From: Lentisphaeria bacterium
GTDB lineage: Bacteria > Verrucomicrobiota > Lentisphaeria > Oligosphaerales > Oligosphaeraceae
Assembly (NCBI GenBank): GCA_016287975.1
Contig: JAEEXV010000055.1
Location: 1 to 32,573 of the forward strand
Reading direction: 5' to 3'
DNA: 32,573 nucleotides
Part shown: piece after piece, positions 1-7,058 of the stretch
Position numbering within the stretch: the stretch's first letter is position 1
How the letters are laid out: each line of letters starts with the position of its first letter
Made by a program: the position numbers and the translations under genes
The notes under the pieces: model-generated
What the model saw: only the letters and a program-made list of their open reading frames with translations
Database searches by the model: none
What the model was told of the DNA's origin: nothing

Positions 1-1
1 T

Positions 2-345
2 CGCCCATTGGCCCGCCGGCTTTTCGCCGGCGGCACACAACCGCCCACCATTCCACCCCGCGCTGATTCGGCGCAGCCATCACCCCGCGCAGGACCCGCC
101 ATTTGCTCGGCGTGTGCCAGCGGGCTTGCCCGCTGGGAATGCCCCGATCATCCGCGCCGATTCGGCGGATTCCCCGCCCCATTTGCGCCCATTGGCCCGC
201 TGGCTTTTCGCCGGCTGCACACAACCGCCCACCATTCCACCCCGCGCTGATTCGGCGCAGACATCGCCCCGCGCCCCATATCGCGAAGGCCCCGCCATTT
301 GCGCCCATTGGCCCGCCAGCTTTTCGCCGGCTGCACACAACCGCC
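2..345. repeat. Imperfect direct repeats in intergenic DNA at the left edge
   Basis: Three copies of a GC-rich unit begin with CGCCCATTGG at 2, 186 and 302. Copies 1 and 2 match over about 75 bases and beyond, through CACACAACCGCCCACC and GCTGATTCGGCGCAG. Copy 3 diverges after about 43 bases. Each unit carries a small palindrome; in copy 1 it is a perfect 8-bp stem (13-20 with 26-33) around TTTTC. A separate perfect 9-bp palindrome sits at 117-136. Reading frames here are open on both strands only because of base composition and the repeats, and none resembles a protein I know. I read this as non-coding repetitive spacer DNA of unknown role. Confidence 0.75.
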
Positions 346-520
346 GAAAATCCCACCCCCTTCAGCGAGAGCAAAGCGGGCGGGGGGTGCGGGGGGCGGA
401 GCGAAGCGAAGCCCCCCGTCGTTTGCATGGCTGGAAGAAGGCACCAGCCCAAAGTTTTACCCCGCCCCGCAACGCCAACCCGACCGTGAAGCGCCCCTCG
501 GCTGCGGACCAATCGCCCCG
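346..520. other. Intergenic spacer with one strong hairpin
   Basis: This stretch lies between the left-edge repeats and the 3' end of the LpxH-like gene. Apart from the hairpin at 390-418 I see no gene, RNA or recognisable motif. Confidence 0.6.
390..418 (-). terminator. Possible terminator hairpin downstream of the LpxH-like gene
   Basis: CGGGGGGC (390-397) and GCCCCCCG (411-418) form a perfect 8-bp stem around a 13-nt loop, about 100 bases past the stop codon of the minus-strand gene at 521. No T-tract follows on the minus strand, so a classical intrinsic terminator is uncertain. Confidence 0.4.
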
Positions 521-1243
521 TCACAGATTCCGCCAGTGGCGGATCGCAAGCGTCTGCGCATCCCACACGGCGACCTCGCCGTGGTCCTTCCAGGCGGGCA
601 GGACCGCGAAAAAGCGCCCGTCCCTGCGTGGTTCCCAATATTGTTGATGGAAATGGCCCAGGACGAGGCCCGCCAGGCTCGGCTGCGCCTCCAGTTCCGC
701 CGTCGCCCAGCGCGACAGTTCCGCCTGCGGGAAGCGCCAGACGCGACGGCGCGCCTTCTCCTCCAGCGAGCGCTTGAGATGGCGCACGTAGGCGGCGGCT
801 CCAGGGAAATGGAGCAGCAGATGCGCGAGGGCGCTCTTCACCCACCAGCGGAAGCGCAGATGCTGCGGCGTCGCGGCGCAGACGTCCCCGTGGCGCAGTT
901 CCAGCCCGTTGACTTCGAGTTCCTCGCCGTCGGCGGCGGTGAAGCAGTCGCCATGGTGGCGCGCGACGAAATACTCGTGGTTTCCCTCCAGCAAATAGAC
1001 TCGGCGGCGCTGCTTCTCGGCGCGGCACCATTCCAGGAATTCGCGGTGCAGCGCGCACTCGTAGGCGGGCAGGCCGATCCACAGTTCCATGACGTCGCCC
1101 AGGAAGGCGACATCATATCGCGTGGTGGCAAGCCACTCCAGGAACTCCCTGAAACGCGCCTCCGACTTCCCGCCGGGAAGCACATGGAGATCCGCCGCCA
1201 GCAGCAGCGGCGCGGCGGCGGAATGTACAATCGGCCCCGTCAC
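521..1243 (-). CDS. LpxH-like calcineurin-type metallophosphoesterase
   Basis: A 240-residue calcineurin-fold phosphoesterase resembling LpxH, the UDP-2,3-diacylglucosamine hydrolase of lipid A synthesis. The expected metal and substrate residues are present in order: D18 and H20 (ADLH), D50 (GDVMELW), N88 (GNHEY), H118 (RHGD), and H197/H199 (GHFH). The length matches LpxH, which is about 240 residues. The usual GNHD is GNHE here. No signal peptide is seen, in keeping with a cytoplasmic or membrane-peripheral enzyme. The start is GTG at 1243, 8 nt after the upstream stop, with no clear Shine-Dalgarno, so translational coupling is likely. It is the last gene of an argC/mutarotase-like/phosphoesterase unit. 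The family is fairly sure; the exact substrate (UDP-diacylglucosamine or another phosphoester) is inference. Confidence 0.8.
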   Translation of the reverse strand: MTGPIVHSAAAPLLLAADLHVLPGGKSEARFREFLEWLATTRYDVAFLGDVMELWIGLPAYECALHREFLEWCRAEKQRRRVYLLEGNHEYFVARHHGDCFTAADGEELEVNGLELRHGDVCAATPQHLRFRWWVKSALAHLLLHFPGAAAYVRHLKRSLEEKARRRVWRFPQAELSRWATAELEAQPSLAGLVLGHFHQQYWEPRRDGRFFAVLPAWKDHGEVAVWDAQTLAIRHWRNL

Positions 1244-1251
1244 GTCAGCGG

Positions 1252-2271
1252 CTATTTCTTCGCGGCCTTCTTGCGGGCGGGCTTCTCCTCCGCCTCATGG
1301 CAGTGGCAGTCGCAGTCGTCGTCGCAGTCGCAGTCGTCGTCGCAATCGCAGTCGCAGCAGCAGCTCTCCTCGCTCGCGAGGAGGCAGGGGATCAGATGCT
1401 CCGCGACATCCTCCTCGCTGGAGATGTCGGGGAGGCCGTCGATGCCCTGCCAGTATTCCACGTGCTGCGCGCATTCGCCTGGTTCGAGTTCCTGGAGGAT
1501 TCCCAGCGTCTCGATCTCGGTGAACTTGGGGCAGGTGTAGCTCTCGACCGAGCAGCCGCCATCCGGGTATTCGCCCTCGCAGTCGTAGTCGAAGTACTTG
1601 ACGAAGGCGGTGCCGTGGTTCACGTAGGCGATCCAGCCGCACTCGTCGTTGAGGCCGATCTTGAGGTTGGTCTTCGCCTTGACGTCCTGCTTCAGCAGGA
1701 TGAAGTCGTGCCCGAGGTCCAGACGCGGATCCTTGAGGTCGGTGTAGGCCCACACCGCCAGCTTCCGATCTGGCGCGTAGGGGTATCCCTCGTCGTCCCG
1801 CCCCTGCGGAATCACGGCCATGCCGCCAGGGGCCATCATGGTCAGCGCCCACGGCGCCAGTTCCACTGGCCACGCGCCGCAGTTCTCGATGGTGTGCGTG
1901 ATGCAGAAGAGCCCGTTGGTCAGCGGCTCCACCAGAATCTTCTTTGCGATGCCCGTCGTGGGATCCGCCGCGCCCGCGAACTCCACGCCCGATTCATACT
2001 CGGTCACCTTCACTGGCGCATTGTCCGGCTCATAGCAAAGCGGGCACTCCTCGGGCGAATGCCACAGGCGGTGGCCGCCGTAGAGCGTGAAACCGTTGGC
2101 GGGCTGCGGCATCGGCTTCGCGGGCAGCTGCACGAACTGGTTCGCCTTGTCCTTGCCAACGAAGCAGCCGATGATGCGCGGACCGACCTCGGTCGTGACC
2201 AGCAGCCGCATCTTGTCCGTGGCCAGTTCGACGCACTTCCTGTGGATTCCCAACGTCTTGTACTTCAGCAT
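1252..2271 (-). CDS. Mutarotase-like (DUF4380-type) protein with a Cys/Asp/His-rich C-terminal tail
   Basis: 339 residues. Residues 1-300 look like the beta-sandwich galactose-mutarotase superfamily, closest in my judgement to DUF4380: an early TEVGPRIIGCFV strand, then LYGGHRLWHSPE, and a late segment with LGILQELEPGE and HVEYWQG. No catalytic role can be assigned. The striking part is residues 304-325: 10 Cys, 10 Asp and 2 His in 22 residues, followed by a Lys-rich end (KPARKKAAKK). The codons for this tail (1297-1362) are a near-repeat of TGC and GAC triplets. Such a tail suggests metal binding, but that is inference. ATG at 2271 is preceded by AAGGAG with 9-nt spacing. argC ends 15 nt upstream and the phosphoesterase starts 8 nt downstream, so this is the middle gene of a three-gene unit. 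There is no signal peptide. Confidence 0.75.
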   Translation of the reverse strand: MLKYKTLGIHRKCVELATDKMRLLVTTEVGPRIIGCFVGKDKANQFVQLPAKPMPQPANGFTLYGGHRLWHSPEECPLCYEPDNAPVKVTEYESGVEFAGAADPTTGIAKKILVEPLTNGLFCITHTIENCGAWPVELAPWALTMMAPGGMAVIPQGRDDEGYPYAPDRKLAVWAYTDLKDPRLDLGHDFILLKQDVKAKTNLKIGLNDECGWIAYVNHGTAFVKYFDYDCEGEYPDGGCSVESYTCPKFTEIETLGILQELEPGECAQHVEYWQGIDGLPDISSEEDVAEHLIPCLLASEESCCCDCDCDDDCDCDDDCDCHCHEAEEKPARKKAAKK

Positions 2272-2286
2272 TTCCGTTCGCTCCTT

Positions 2287-3318
2287 CTACTGGTTGAGGC
2301 CCGCCGTCTCGGGGAAGCCGCACACGAGGTTCAGATTCTGCACCGCCTGCCCCGAGGCGCCCTTGGTCAGATTGTCGATGGCGCTCGACACGATCAACCG
2401 GTTCGTGCGGGCATCGTAGAGGCATCCGATCTCGCAACGGTTCGTCATCGTGACATGCTTCGTGTCCGCCAGTTTGCCCGCCCCCAGCACCCGCACAAAC
2501 GGCTCGCCGTCGTATGCCGCATGCAGCGCCGCCAGCGCCGTCTCGGCGGTCGCGCCGCCCTTCGCGCGCAGCAGAATCGTCGAGTGGATGCCGCGGTTCA
2601 CGGGAACTAGATGCGGCAGGAAGTTCATCGTCACCTGGGGCACCCCCGCCGCCACCGCCAGTTCCTGCTCCATCTCAGGCAGATGCCGATGCCCCACCAG
2701 CCCGTAGGGCCGCAGGCTCTCGTTGCACTCGGGGAAGATGTAGTCCGCCGCGACCTTGCGCCCCGCCCCCGTCACGCCCGACATGCACATCGCCTCGATG
2801 CCCTCCGCCTCCGCCACGCCCGCGCGCAACAGCGCCGTCACCGGCAGCAGCACGCTCGTCACATAGCACCCGGGATTCGCAATCAGCCGCGCCTTGCGGA
2901 TGGTTTCCCTGTAGATCTCAGGCAGCCCGTAGACCGCCTCCGACAGCAGTTCAGGCGCGGGATGCGCCATCTTGTAGTATTTCTCATAGACCGCGGGATC
3001 CCGCAGCCGAAAGTCCGCGCTCAGGTCGATCACCTTGCGCCCCGCCGTCAGCAGCGGCCGCGCATACTCCCCCGCCAGGCCGTTCGGCAACGCCAGAAAC
3101 ACCACCTCCGCCAGACGCGCCACCTCCGACACATCAGGACGGATGAACTTCAGCGGGCACTCCGCATAGCGCGGAAAGACCTCCCCCACCGCCTTGCCCG
3201 CATTCTCGCGGCTCGTGATCGCCGTCAACTCCACCTGCGGATGCGGCAGCAGCAGCCGCACCAGCTCCTCCCCCGAATACCCAGACGCGCCAATGATCGC
3301 GACACGCACCTTCTCCAT
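2287..3318 (-). CDS. argC: N-acetyl-gamma-glutamyl-phosphate reductase
   Basis: NADPH-dependent reduction of N-acetylglutamyl phosphate to the semialdehyde, third step of arginine synthesis, in the cytoplasm. 343 residues, the usual size. The Rossmann motif GASGYSGEELVRLL is at residues 10-23, the catalytic Cys is C151 in ANPGCYVTS, and a conserved HRHLPEMEQEL segment follows. I chose ATG at 3318 because GGGAG lies 11 nt upstream and the longer frame (to 3405) would run through a terminator hairpin at 3356-3396. It heads a unit with the mutarotase-like and LpxH-like genes. No other arginine genes are in view, so the arginine pathway is not clustered here. No ARG-box-like operator is evident to me. 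Confidence 0.95.
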   Translation of the reverse strand: MEKVRVAIIGASGYSGEELVRLLLPHPQVELTAITSRENAGKAVGEVFPRYAECPLKFIRPDVSEVARLAEVVFLALPNGLAGEYARPLLTAGRKVIDLSADFRLRDPAVYEKYYKMAHPAPELLSEAVYGLPEIYRETIRKARLIANPGCYVTSVLLPVTALLRAGVAEAEGIEAMCMSGVTGAGRKVAADYIFPECNESLRPYGLVGHRHLPEMEQELAVAAGVPQVTMNFLPHLVPVNRGIHSTILLRAKGGATAETALAALHAAYDGEPFVRVLGAGKLADTKHVTMTNRCEIGCLYDARTNRLIVSSAIDNLTKGASGQAVQNLNLVCGFPETAGLNQ

Positions 3319-3342
3319 AGACACCACAACTCCCATTGAGGC

Positions 3343-3396
3343 AAAAAACGCAAAAGGCGGACACCCGCCCCGCAAAGCGGGCGTCGGATATCCGCC
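3343..3396 (-). terminator. Intrinsic terminator of the rplM-rpsI operon
   Basis: Read on the minus strand, GGCGGA (3391-3396) pairs with TCCGCC (3356-3361), and an inner stem of CGCCCGC with GCGGGGCG closes around TTT. The hairpin is followed directly by the T-rich run TTTTGCGTTTTTT (3343-3355). It begins about 34 nt after the rpsI stop and ends just ahead of argC, so it should separate ribosomal-protein transcripts from argC, at least partly. Confidence 0.75.
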
Positions 3397-3429
3397 TCCA
3401 ACCACGGCGACAAATGCGCCGATGCCGAA

Positions 3430-3828
3430 TTAACGCTTGCTGAACTGGAAGCGCTTGCGGGCGCCGGGCTGACCGGGCTTCTTGCGCTCCTTCTTGCGCG
3501 CGTCACGCGTCAGCATCCCCGCCTTCTTCAGCGCGGGACGCAGAGTCTCGTCCGCCTTCTCCAGCGCACGGGAAATGCCATGGCGCAGCGCGCCCGCCTG
3601 ACCCATCTCGCCGCCGCCCTGGATGAGCGCGTAGATGTCAAAGTCGGAGGTCTTGCCCGTCAGCACCAGCGGCTGCTGGATGTAGCCGCGGATGGCGTCG
3701 GTCGTGAAGTACTCCTCGTAGGCGCGTTTGTTGACGGTGATTTTGCCGCTGCCGGGAACCATGCGCACACGCGCGCTCGCGGTCTTGCGGCGACCGATGG
3801 TCATGATCACATCGCTGTCTTGAGCCAT
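3430..3828 (-). CDS. rpsI: 30S ribosomal protein S9
   Basis: 132 residues. The family signature is clear: [19 protein letters not shown] near the start, [19 protein letters not shown] in the middle, and the basic C-terminus ending KRFQFSKR, which in S9 reaches toward P-site tRNA. The preceding gene is rplM, 37 nt upstream, the standard bacterial pairing. GAGGA sits very close to ATG 3828, with AAAGGAA further upstream. Nothing looks unusual. Confidence 0.98.
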   Translation of the reverse strand: MAQDSDVIMTIGRRKTASARVRMVPGSGKITVNKRAYEEYFTTDAIRGYIQQPLVLTGKTSDFDIYALIQGGGEMGQAGALRHGISRALEKADETLRPALKKAGMLTRDARKKERKKPGQPGARKRFQFSKR

Positions 3829-3865
3829 ATTCCTCAGATTTCCTTTGGGGTTCTGCTAATCAAAA

Positions 3866-4303
3866 CTACTTGACTTCCAGCGGCTGCGCGTTCTGGGCCG
3901 CGTACTTGTGCTCCGGCAGTTCGCCGGCGTAGACCTTCAACTTGCGGAACTGCGCCCGCCCCAGCGGCCCGTCGGGAAGCATGCCCCACACGGCGCGCTT
4001 GATGATCTCCTCAGGATGCTTCTCGCGCATCACGCTCGCGGGCGTGCGCTTGAGGCCGCCGACCCAGCCGCTGAAGTCCTGGTATTCCTTGTTCGTGCTC
4101 TTGCGGCCTGTCATCACGATCTTCTTCGCGTTGGTCACAATGACGAAGTCCCCGCAGTCCAGGTGCGGGGTGAAGATGGGCTTGTTCTTGCCGCGCAGAA
4201 TCATCGCGATCTTCACTGCAAGCCGGCCGAGCACCTGGTGGTCGGCGTCGATGATCCACCATTTGCGCTCGATTTCATTGACTTTAGGCAAAAAAGTCTT
4301 CAT
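3866..4303 (-). CDS. rplM: 50S ribosomal protein L13
   Basis: 145 residues with typical L13 features: WWIIDADHQVLGRLAVKIA, the RGKNKPIFTPHLDCGDFVIV block, the TGRKSTNKEY segment, and VWGMLPDGPLGRAQFRKLKVY near the end. An early assembly protein of the large subunit. First gene of the rplM-rpsI operon. A leader of roughly 165 nt with inverted repeats (GCCGACG at about 4341 with CGTCGGC at about 4387) separates it from a good sigma-70-like promoter, leaving room for autogenous control. Confidence 0.98.
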   Translation of the reverse strand: MKTFLPKVNEIERKWWIIDADHQVLGRLAVKIAMILRGKNKPIFTPHLDCGDFVIVTNAKKIVMTGRKSTNKEYQDFSGWVGGLKRTPASVMREKHPEEIIKRAVWGMLPDGPLGRAQFRKLKVYAGELPEHKYAAQNAQPLEVK

Positions 4304-4470
4304 GGTCTTGGTCTAAAGTAGAGAAACCCTAACTCGAGATGCCGACGCGGCCCGGGCAATTGGACCACGCCTCACGGATTCAGTGCCGTCGGCTCTTGAT
4401 CGGGGGATGAAAGCCGGCTATGCTCCCGCGGAACCTCGGCTGGATCCTCCGTTCCACGCGGCACAAGAGA
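4304..4470 (-). promoter_or_regulatory. Structured leader of rplM-rpsI
   Basis: About 165 nt between the predicted start of transcription and the rplM ATG. A long-range inverted repeat (GCCGACG with CGTCGGC) encloses CACGCCTCACGG, and a second hairpin pairs GTCGGCT (4388-4394) with AGCCGGC (4412-4418). The second hairpin with its flanks closely resembles a site at 27335-27373. I see no tRNA or known riboswitch. Whether L13 binds it is unknown. Confidence 0.45.
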
Positions 4471-4477
4471 TTTGCTT

Positions 4478-4505
4478 ACTATAATCCATCTTCCACGGTT
4501 TGCAA
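4478..4505 (-). promoter_or_regulatory. Predicted sigma-70-type promoter for rplM-rpsI
   Basis: On the minus strand TTGCAA (4500-4505) and TATAGT (4478-4483) are separated by 16 bases. The position, between the 3' end of the upstream Sel1 gene and the rplM leader, suits a ribosomal-protein promoter. Predicted from sequence only. Confidence 0.6.
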
Positions 4506-4542
4506 TGCAGCCCGCTCAATTTTCCCCGCCAAATGCCCCCTG

Positions 4543-6123
4543 TCAACGCTCCCCGCCGTGCCGCAGGCGGCGCAGCCGCCGCGCCGCCGAGGGTTCCTTC
4601 AGGTCGACGGCAAGGCGCAGCAGACGCTCCGCCTCGGCGAGATTGGCCTGGACGCCCAGCCCCTTCTCGTAGCATTCCGCGAGTTTGACCATCGCCTCGG
4701 GGACATTCTGCGCCACAGCCTGCGAGAGCCATTTCACCCCCAGCGCGCAGTCCTGCTTGACGCCGACGCCGTCGCAGTAGAATGCGCCGAGGGAGGCCTG
4801 CGCCTCGGGCAGCCCCGCCTCGGCGGCCTTGCGCATCCAATGCGCGGCCTCGCGGTCGGAATCCGCGCCTTCATCCGCCTCGTAGCACTGGAGGCCCACC
4901 TCATACTGCGCCTCGGGAAGCCCGCGCTCCGCCGCCATCCGCCACCATTTCCGCGCCGCCTCGGCGTCTGGCGCCACGAACTCGCTGTCCTCGTAGAGTT
5001 TAGCCAGTTCCATCATCGCGACGGCATTTCCCAGCCCAGCCGCCTTCGTCCACCACGTCACCGCCCCGTCGGGATCGCTGGTGCCGTCCGCCTGCGCCAG
5101 GCACGCCATCCCGAGTTCCACCATTGAATCGGTGTTCCCATCCTCCGCCGCCTTGCGCCACCATTCCAGAGCCGCCGCCGAGTCCTGCTTCGTCCCCCTG
5201 CCCTCGTCCAACTGGCAGGCGTATGAGTGCATCGCCTCATGGACGCCGCCCTCCGCTGCCTCCTTGTAGAAGGCCGTCGCCGCCGCCATGTCCGGCTCCA
5301 GGCCGCACCAGCCGCCGAAATAGCAGTCCCCCAGCGCGTAGGCCGCGCGCATCGACTTCTTGGCATACGCCTCCTGGAAGCACGCCAGCGCCTGCTGCGG
5401 ATCGGCCTTGACGCCAGTGCCGTTCATATAGCAGTATCCGAGGTTCACCAGCGCCTCCTCATAGTCGTTTTCCGCCGCCTTGCGGTACCACTTCACCGCC
5501 TCGCGCCAGTCCTGGCGCACGCCGATGCCGTCCGCATAGCAATCCCCCAGGCCGTGCTGCGCCATCTCCACCTCGTCGTTTGCGGCGCGGCGGTACCACT
5601 TCACCGCCTGCGCGTCATCCTGCGCCACCCCCTCGCCCATGCGGTAGCAGACCGCCAGTTCGTAGGCGCCGTCGCCATCCCCCGCCTCCGCCGACTTGAG
5701 GAACCACTCCGCCGCCTTCGCCAGTTCCTCGGGACGCCCCGCCGCGCCTTCCAGCAGCATCGTCCCGTACATGCACATGCCGTGCGGGTGGCCCGCCTCC
5801 GCCGCCTGCGCATACCACTTGAGCGCCTGCGCGTCGTCCTTCGTGCCGCCCTTGTCGCCGTAGTAGTAGCTGTCCCCCATCAGCGTGATCGCGTCAAGGT
5901 CCCCCGCATCCATCGCGCGCTCCCACCACAGCCTCGCCGCCGCCAGGTTCGGCTTCACCCCCCAGCCATTCTGGCAGCATTCCCCATACAACCGCATCGC
6001 GGCGGCGCTGCCCTCCTCGATCGCCGACTTCACCCCCGCCAGCGCCTCCCGATACTGGCCGTTTTCAATCAGCTCCTCCGCCGCCTGCACGCGGTAGTCC
6101 GTATCGTCAAAAATCGGATTCAT
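4543..6123 (-). CDS. Cytoplasmic Sel1-like repeat (TPR-family) protein
   Basis: 526 residues made almost entirely of about thirteen 36-residue Sel1-like repeats, each with the pattern A-x-x-W-x-x-x-AAE-x-G-x-x-x-A-x-x-x-LG-x-x-Y-x-x-G-x-GV-x-x-D. Good examples are AQAVKWYRRAAN and REAVKWYRKAAE. These helical pairs form solenoid scaffolds for protein-protein contacts; the partner is unknown. There is no signal peptide or membrane segment, unlike the second Sel1 protein at 13538-15760. I chose ATG 6123 because AGGAG lies 7 nt upstream and the 15 residues added by the longer frame are low-complexity. It appears to be a single-gene unit, transcribed away from the pseudopilin gene at 6305. Confidence 0.9.
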   Translation of the reverse strand: MNPIFDDTDYRVQAAEELIENGQYREALAGVKSAIEEGSAAAMRLYGECCQNGWGVKPNLAAARLWWERAMDAGDLDAITLMGDSYYYGDKGGTKDDAQALKWYAQAAEAGHPHGMCMYGTMLLEGAAGRPEELAKAAEWFLKSAEAGDGDGAYELAVCYRMGEGVAQDDAQAVKWYRRAANDEVEMAQHGLGDCYADGIGVRQDWREAVKWYRKAAENDYEEALVNLGYCYMNGTGVKADPQQALACFQEAYAKKSMRAAYALGDCYFGGWCGLEPDMAAATAFYKEAAEGGVHEAMHSYACQLDEGRGTKQDSAAALEWWRKAAEDGNTDSMVELGMACLAQADGTSDPDGAVTWWTKAAGLGNAVAMMELAKLYEDSEFVAPDAEAARKWWRMAAERGLPEAQYEVGLQCYEADEGADSDREAAHWMRKAAEAGLPEAQASLGAFYCDGVGVKQDCALGVKWLSQAVAQNVPEAMVKLAECYEKGLGVQANLAEAERLLRLAVDLKEPSAARRLRRLRHGGER

Positions 6124-6166
6124 CCTTCTTCTCCTGCCCCCCTCGGACGTCTCTTTCACAACGCCC

Positions 6167-6172
6167 ATACTA
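6167..6172 (-). promoter_or_regulatory. Possible -10 box of the Sel1-repeat gene
   Basis: TATAGT on the minus strand, about 44 nt before ATG 6123, identical to the proposed rplM -10 box. No convincing -35 box is visible. Confidence 0.35.
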
Positions 6173-6304
6173 TAACCATCCCCCGCACGCCCGACGCCCT
6201 CTTCCCCGATTCGCCCAAGGTTGAAACTCGGGGAAAAGGCAATATCTTATGTTTTTTCCCAGAACAAGATTTTTTCCCCTAACCCCCAACCTGGATTCCT
6301 TCCC

Positions 6305-7045
6305 ATGAAGTCCTCCCGTCTCCTCCGCCGTTTCACCCTGGTGGAACTCCTTGTCGTCATCGCCATCATCGCGATCCTGGCCTCGATGCTCTTGCCCGCC
6401 CTCGCCAAGGCCCGCGCCCAGGCCCGACACACCTCCTGCATCAACAATGCCCGCACCATCATGATGCTGGCCGCCCAGTACTCCGACCAGAACCGCGACT
6501 ATGTCCTGCCCGCCTCCCAAACTGGCCCCACCAACAACTGGAACATGTGGTTCGGGCGCCTCTTCGAACTGGGCGGCATCACCACCCGCGTATTCGACTG
6601 CCCATCCAACGACGTCGACGAACCAGGCAACACCGAAGGCGCTCATTTCGTCCAGAACGCCACTTGGTTCAAGGATGGCAACCAACCCGGCCGCCGCACC
6701 ATGCTCTGGAATATCAAACTGGGACATCCCACCTACGCCTATTATCTCAAGCGCTCCGCCCTCAAGGTCGCCAACAAGGATGTCGGCGTGATGGACGGCT
6801 CCTGGACCAACGGCAGCAACCCCCTCTCTGGATACAACCACGTCTCCTGCTGCGATATCAACTACACACAAAGCGGCAAGCAGACCCCCGTGCACGACGG
6901 CAAGTTCGTCTTCGGAATGCTCGACGGCCATGTCACCTCCATCACCCCGAGGCAATACAAAGACACCATGTTCAAATACGACAAGACCTTCAGCGACCCA
7001 AACATCAAACGAGCAGACGGCAAAACCGTCTATGTCAACAACTGA
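6305..7045 (+). CDS. Pseudopilin-like secreted/anchored protein with HX9DG motif
   Basis: 246 residues. A short basic leader (MKSSRLLRR) runs into [16 protein letters not shown], the type IV pilin/type II pseudopilin methylation motif with the conserved Glu at +5, then [16 protein letters not shown]. The C-terminal part carries H-x9-DG (HDGKFVFGMLDG), known from the expanded pseudopilin-like families of Lentisphaerae and Planctomycetes. The residue before the Phe is Arg, not the Gly normally needed by prepilin peptidase. I chose ATG 6305 to give a normal short leader, although no Shine-Dalgarno is seen; the frame extends upstream to 6221. A GH123-like secreted protein starts 13 nt after the stop, so the two are probably co-transcribed. 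The role may be surface display or export; this is inference. Confidence 0.88.
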   Translation: MKSSRLLRRFTLVELLVVIAIIAILASMLLPALAKARAQARHTSCINNARTIMMLAAQYSDQNRDYVLPASQTGPTNNWNMWFGRLFELGGITTRVFDCPSNDVDEPGNTEGAHFVQNATWFKDGNQPGRRTMLWNIKLGHPTYAYYLKRSALKVANKDVGVMDGSWTNGSNPLSGYNHVSCCDINYTQSGKQTPVHDGKFVFGMLDGHVTSITPRQYKDTMFKYDKTFSDPNIKRADGKTVYVNN

Positions 7046-7058
7046 GCCTTAACCGACC

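Noticed and set aside
299..2610. Plus-strand open frames (413 and 437 codons) opposite the LpxH-like, mutarotase-like and argC genes
   Set aside because: They are complements of recognised genes and contain no known domain; one reads the Cys/Asp tail as an Ala-Val repeat.
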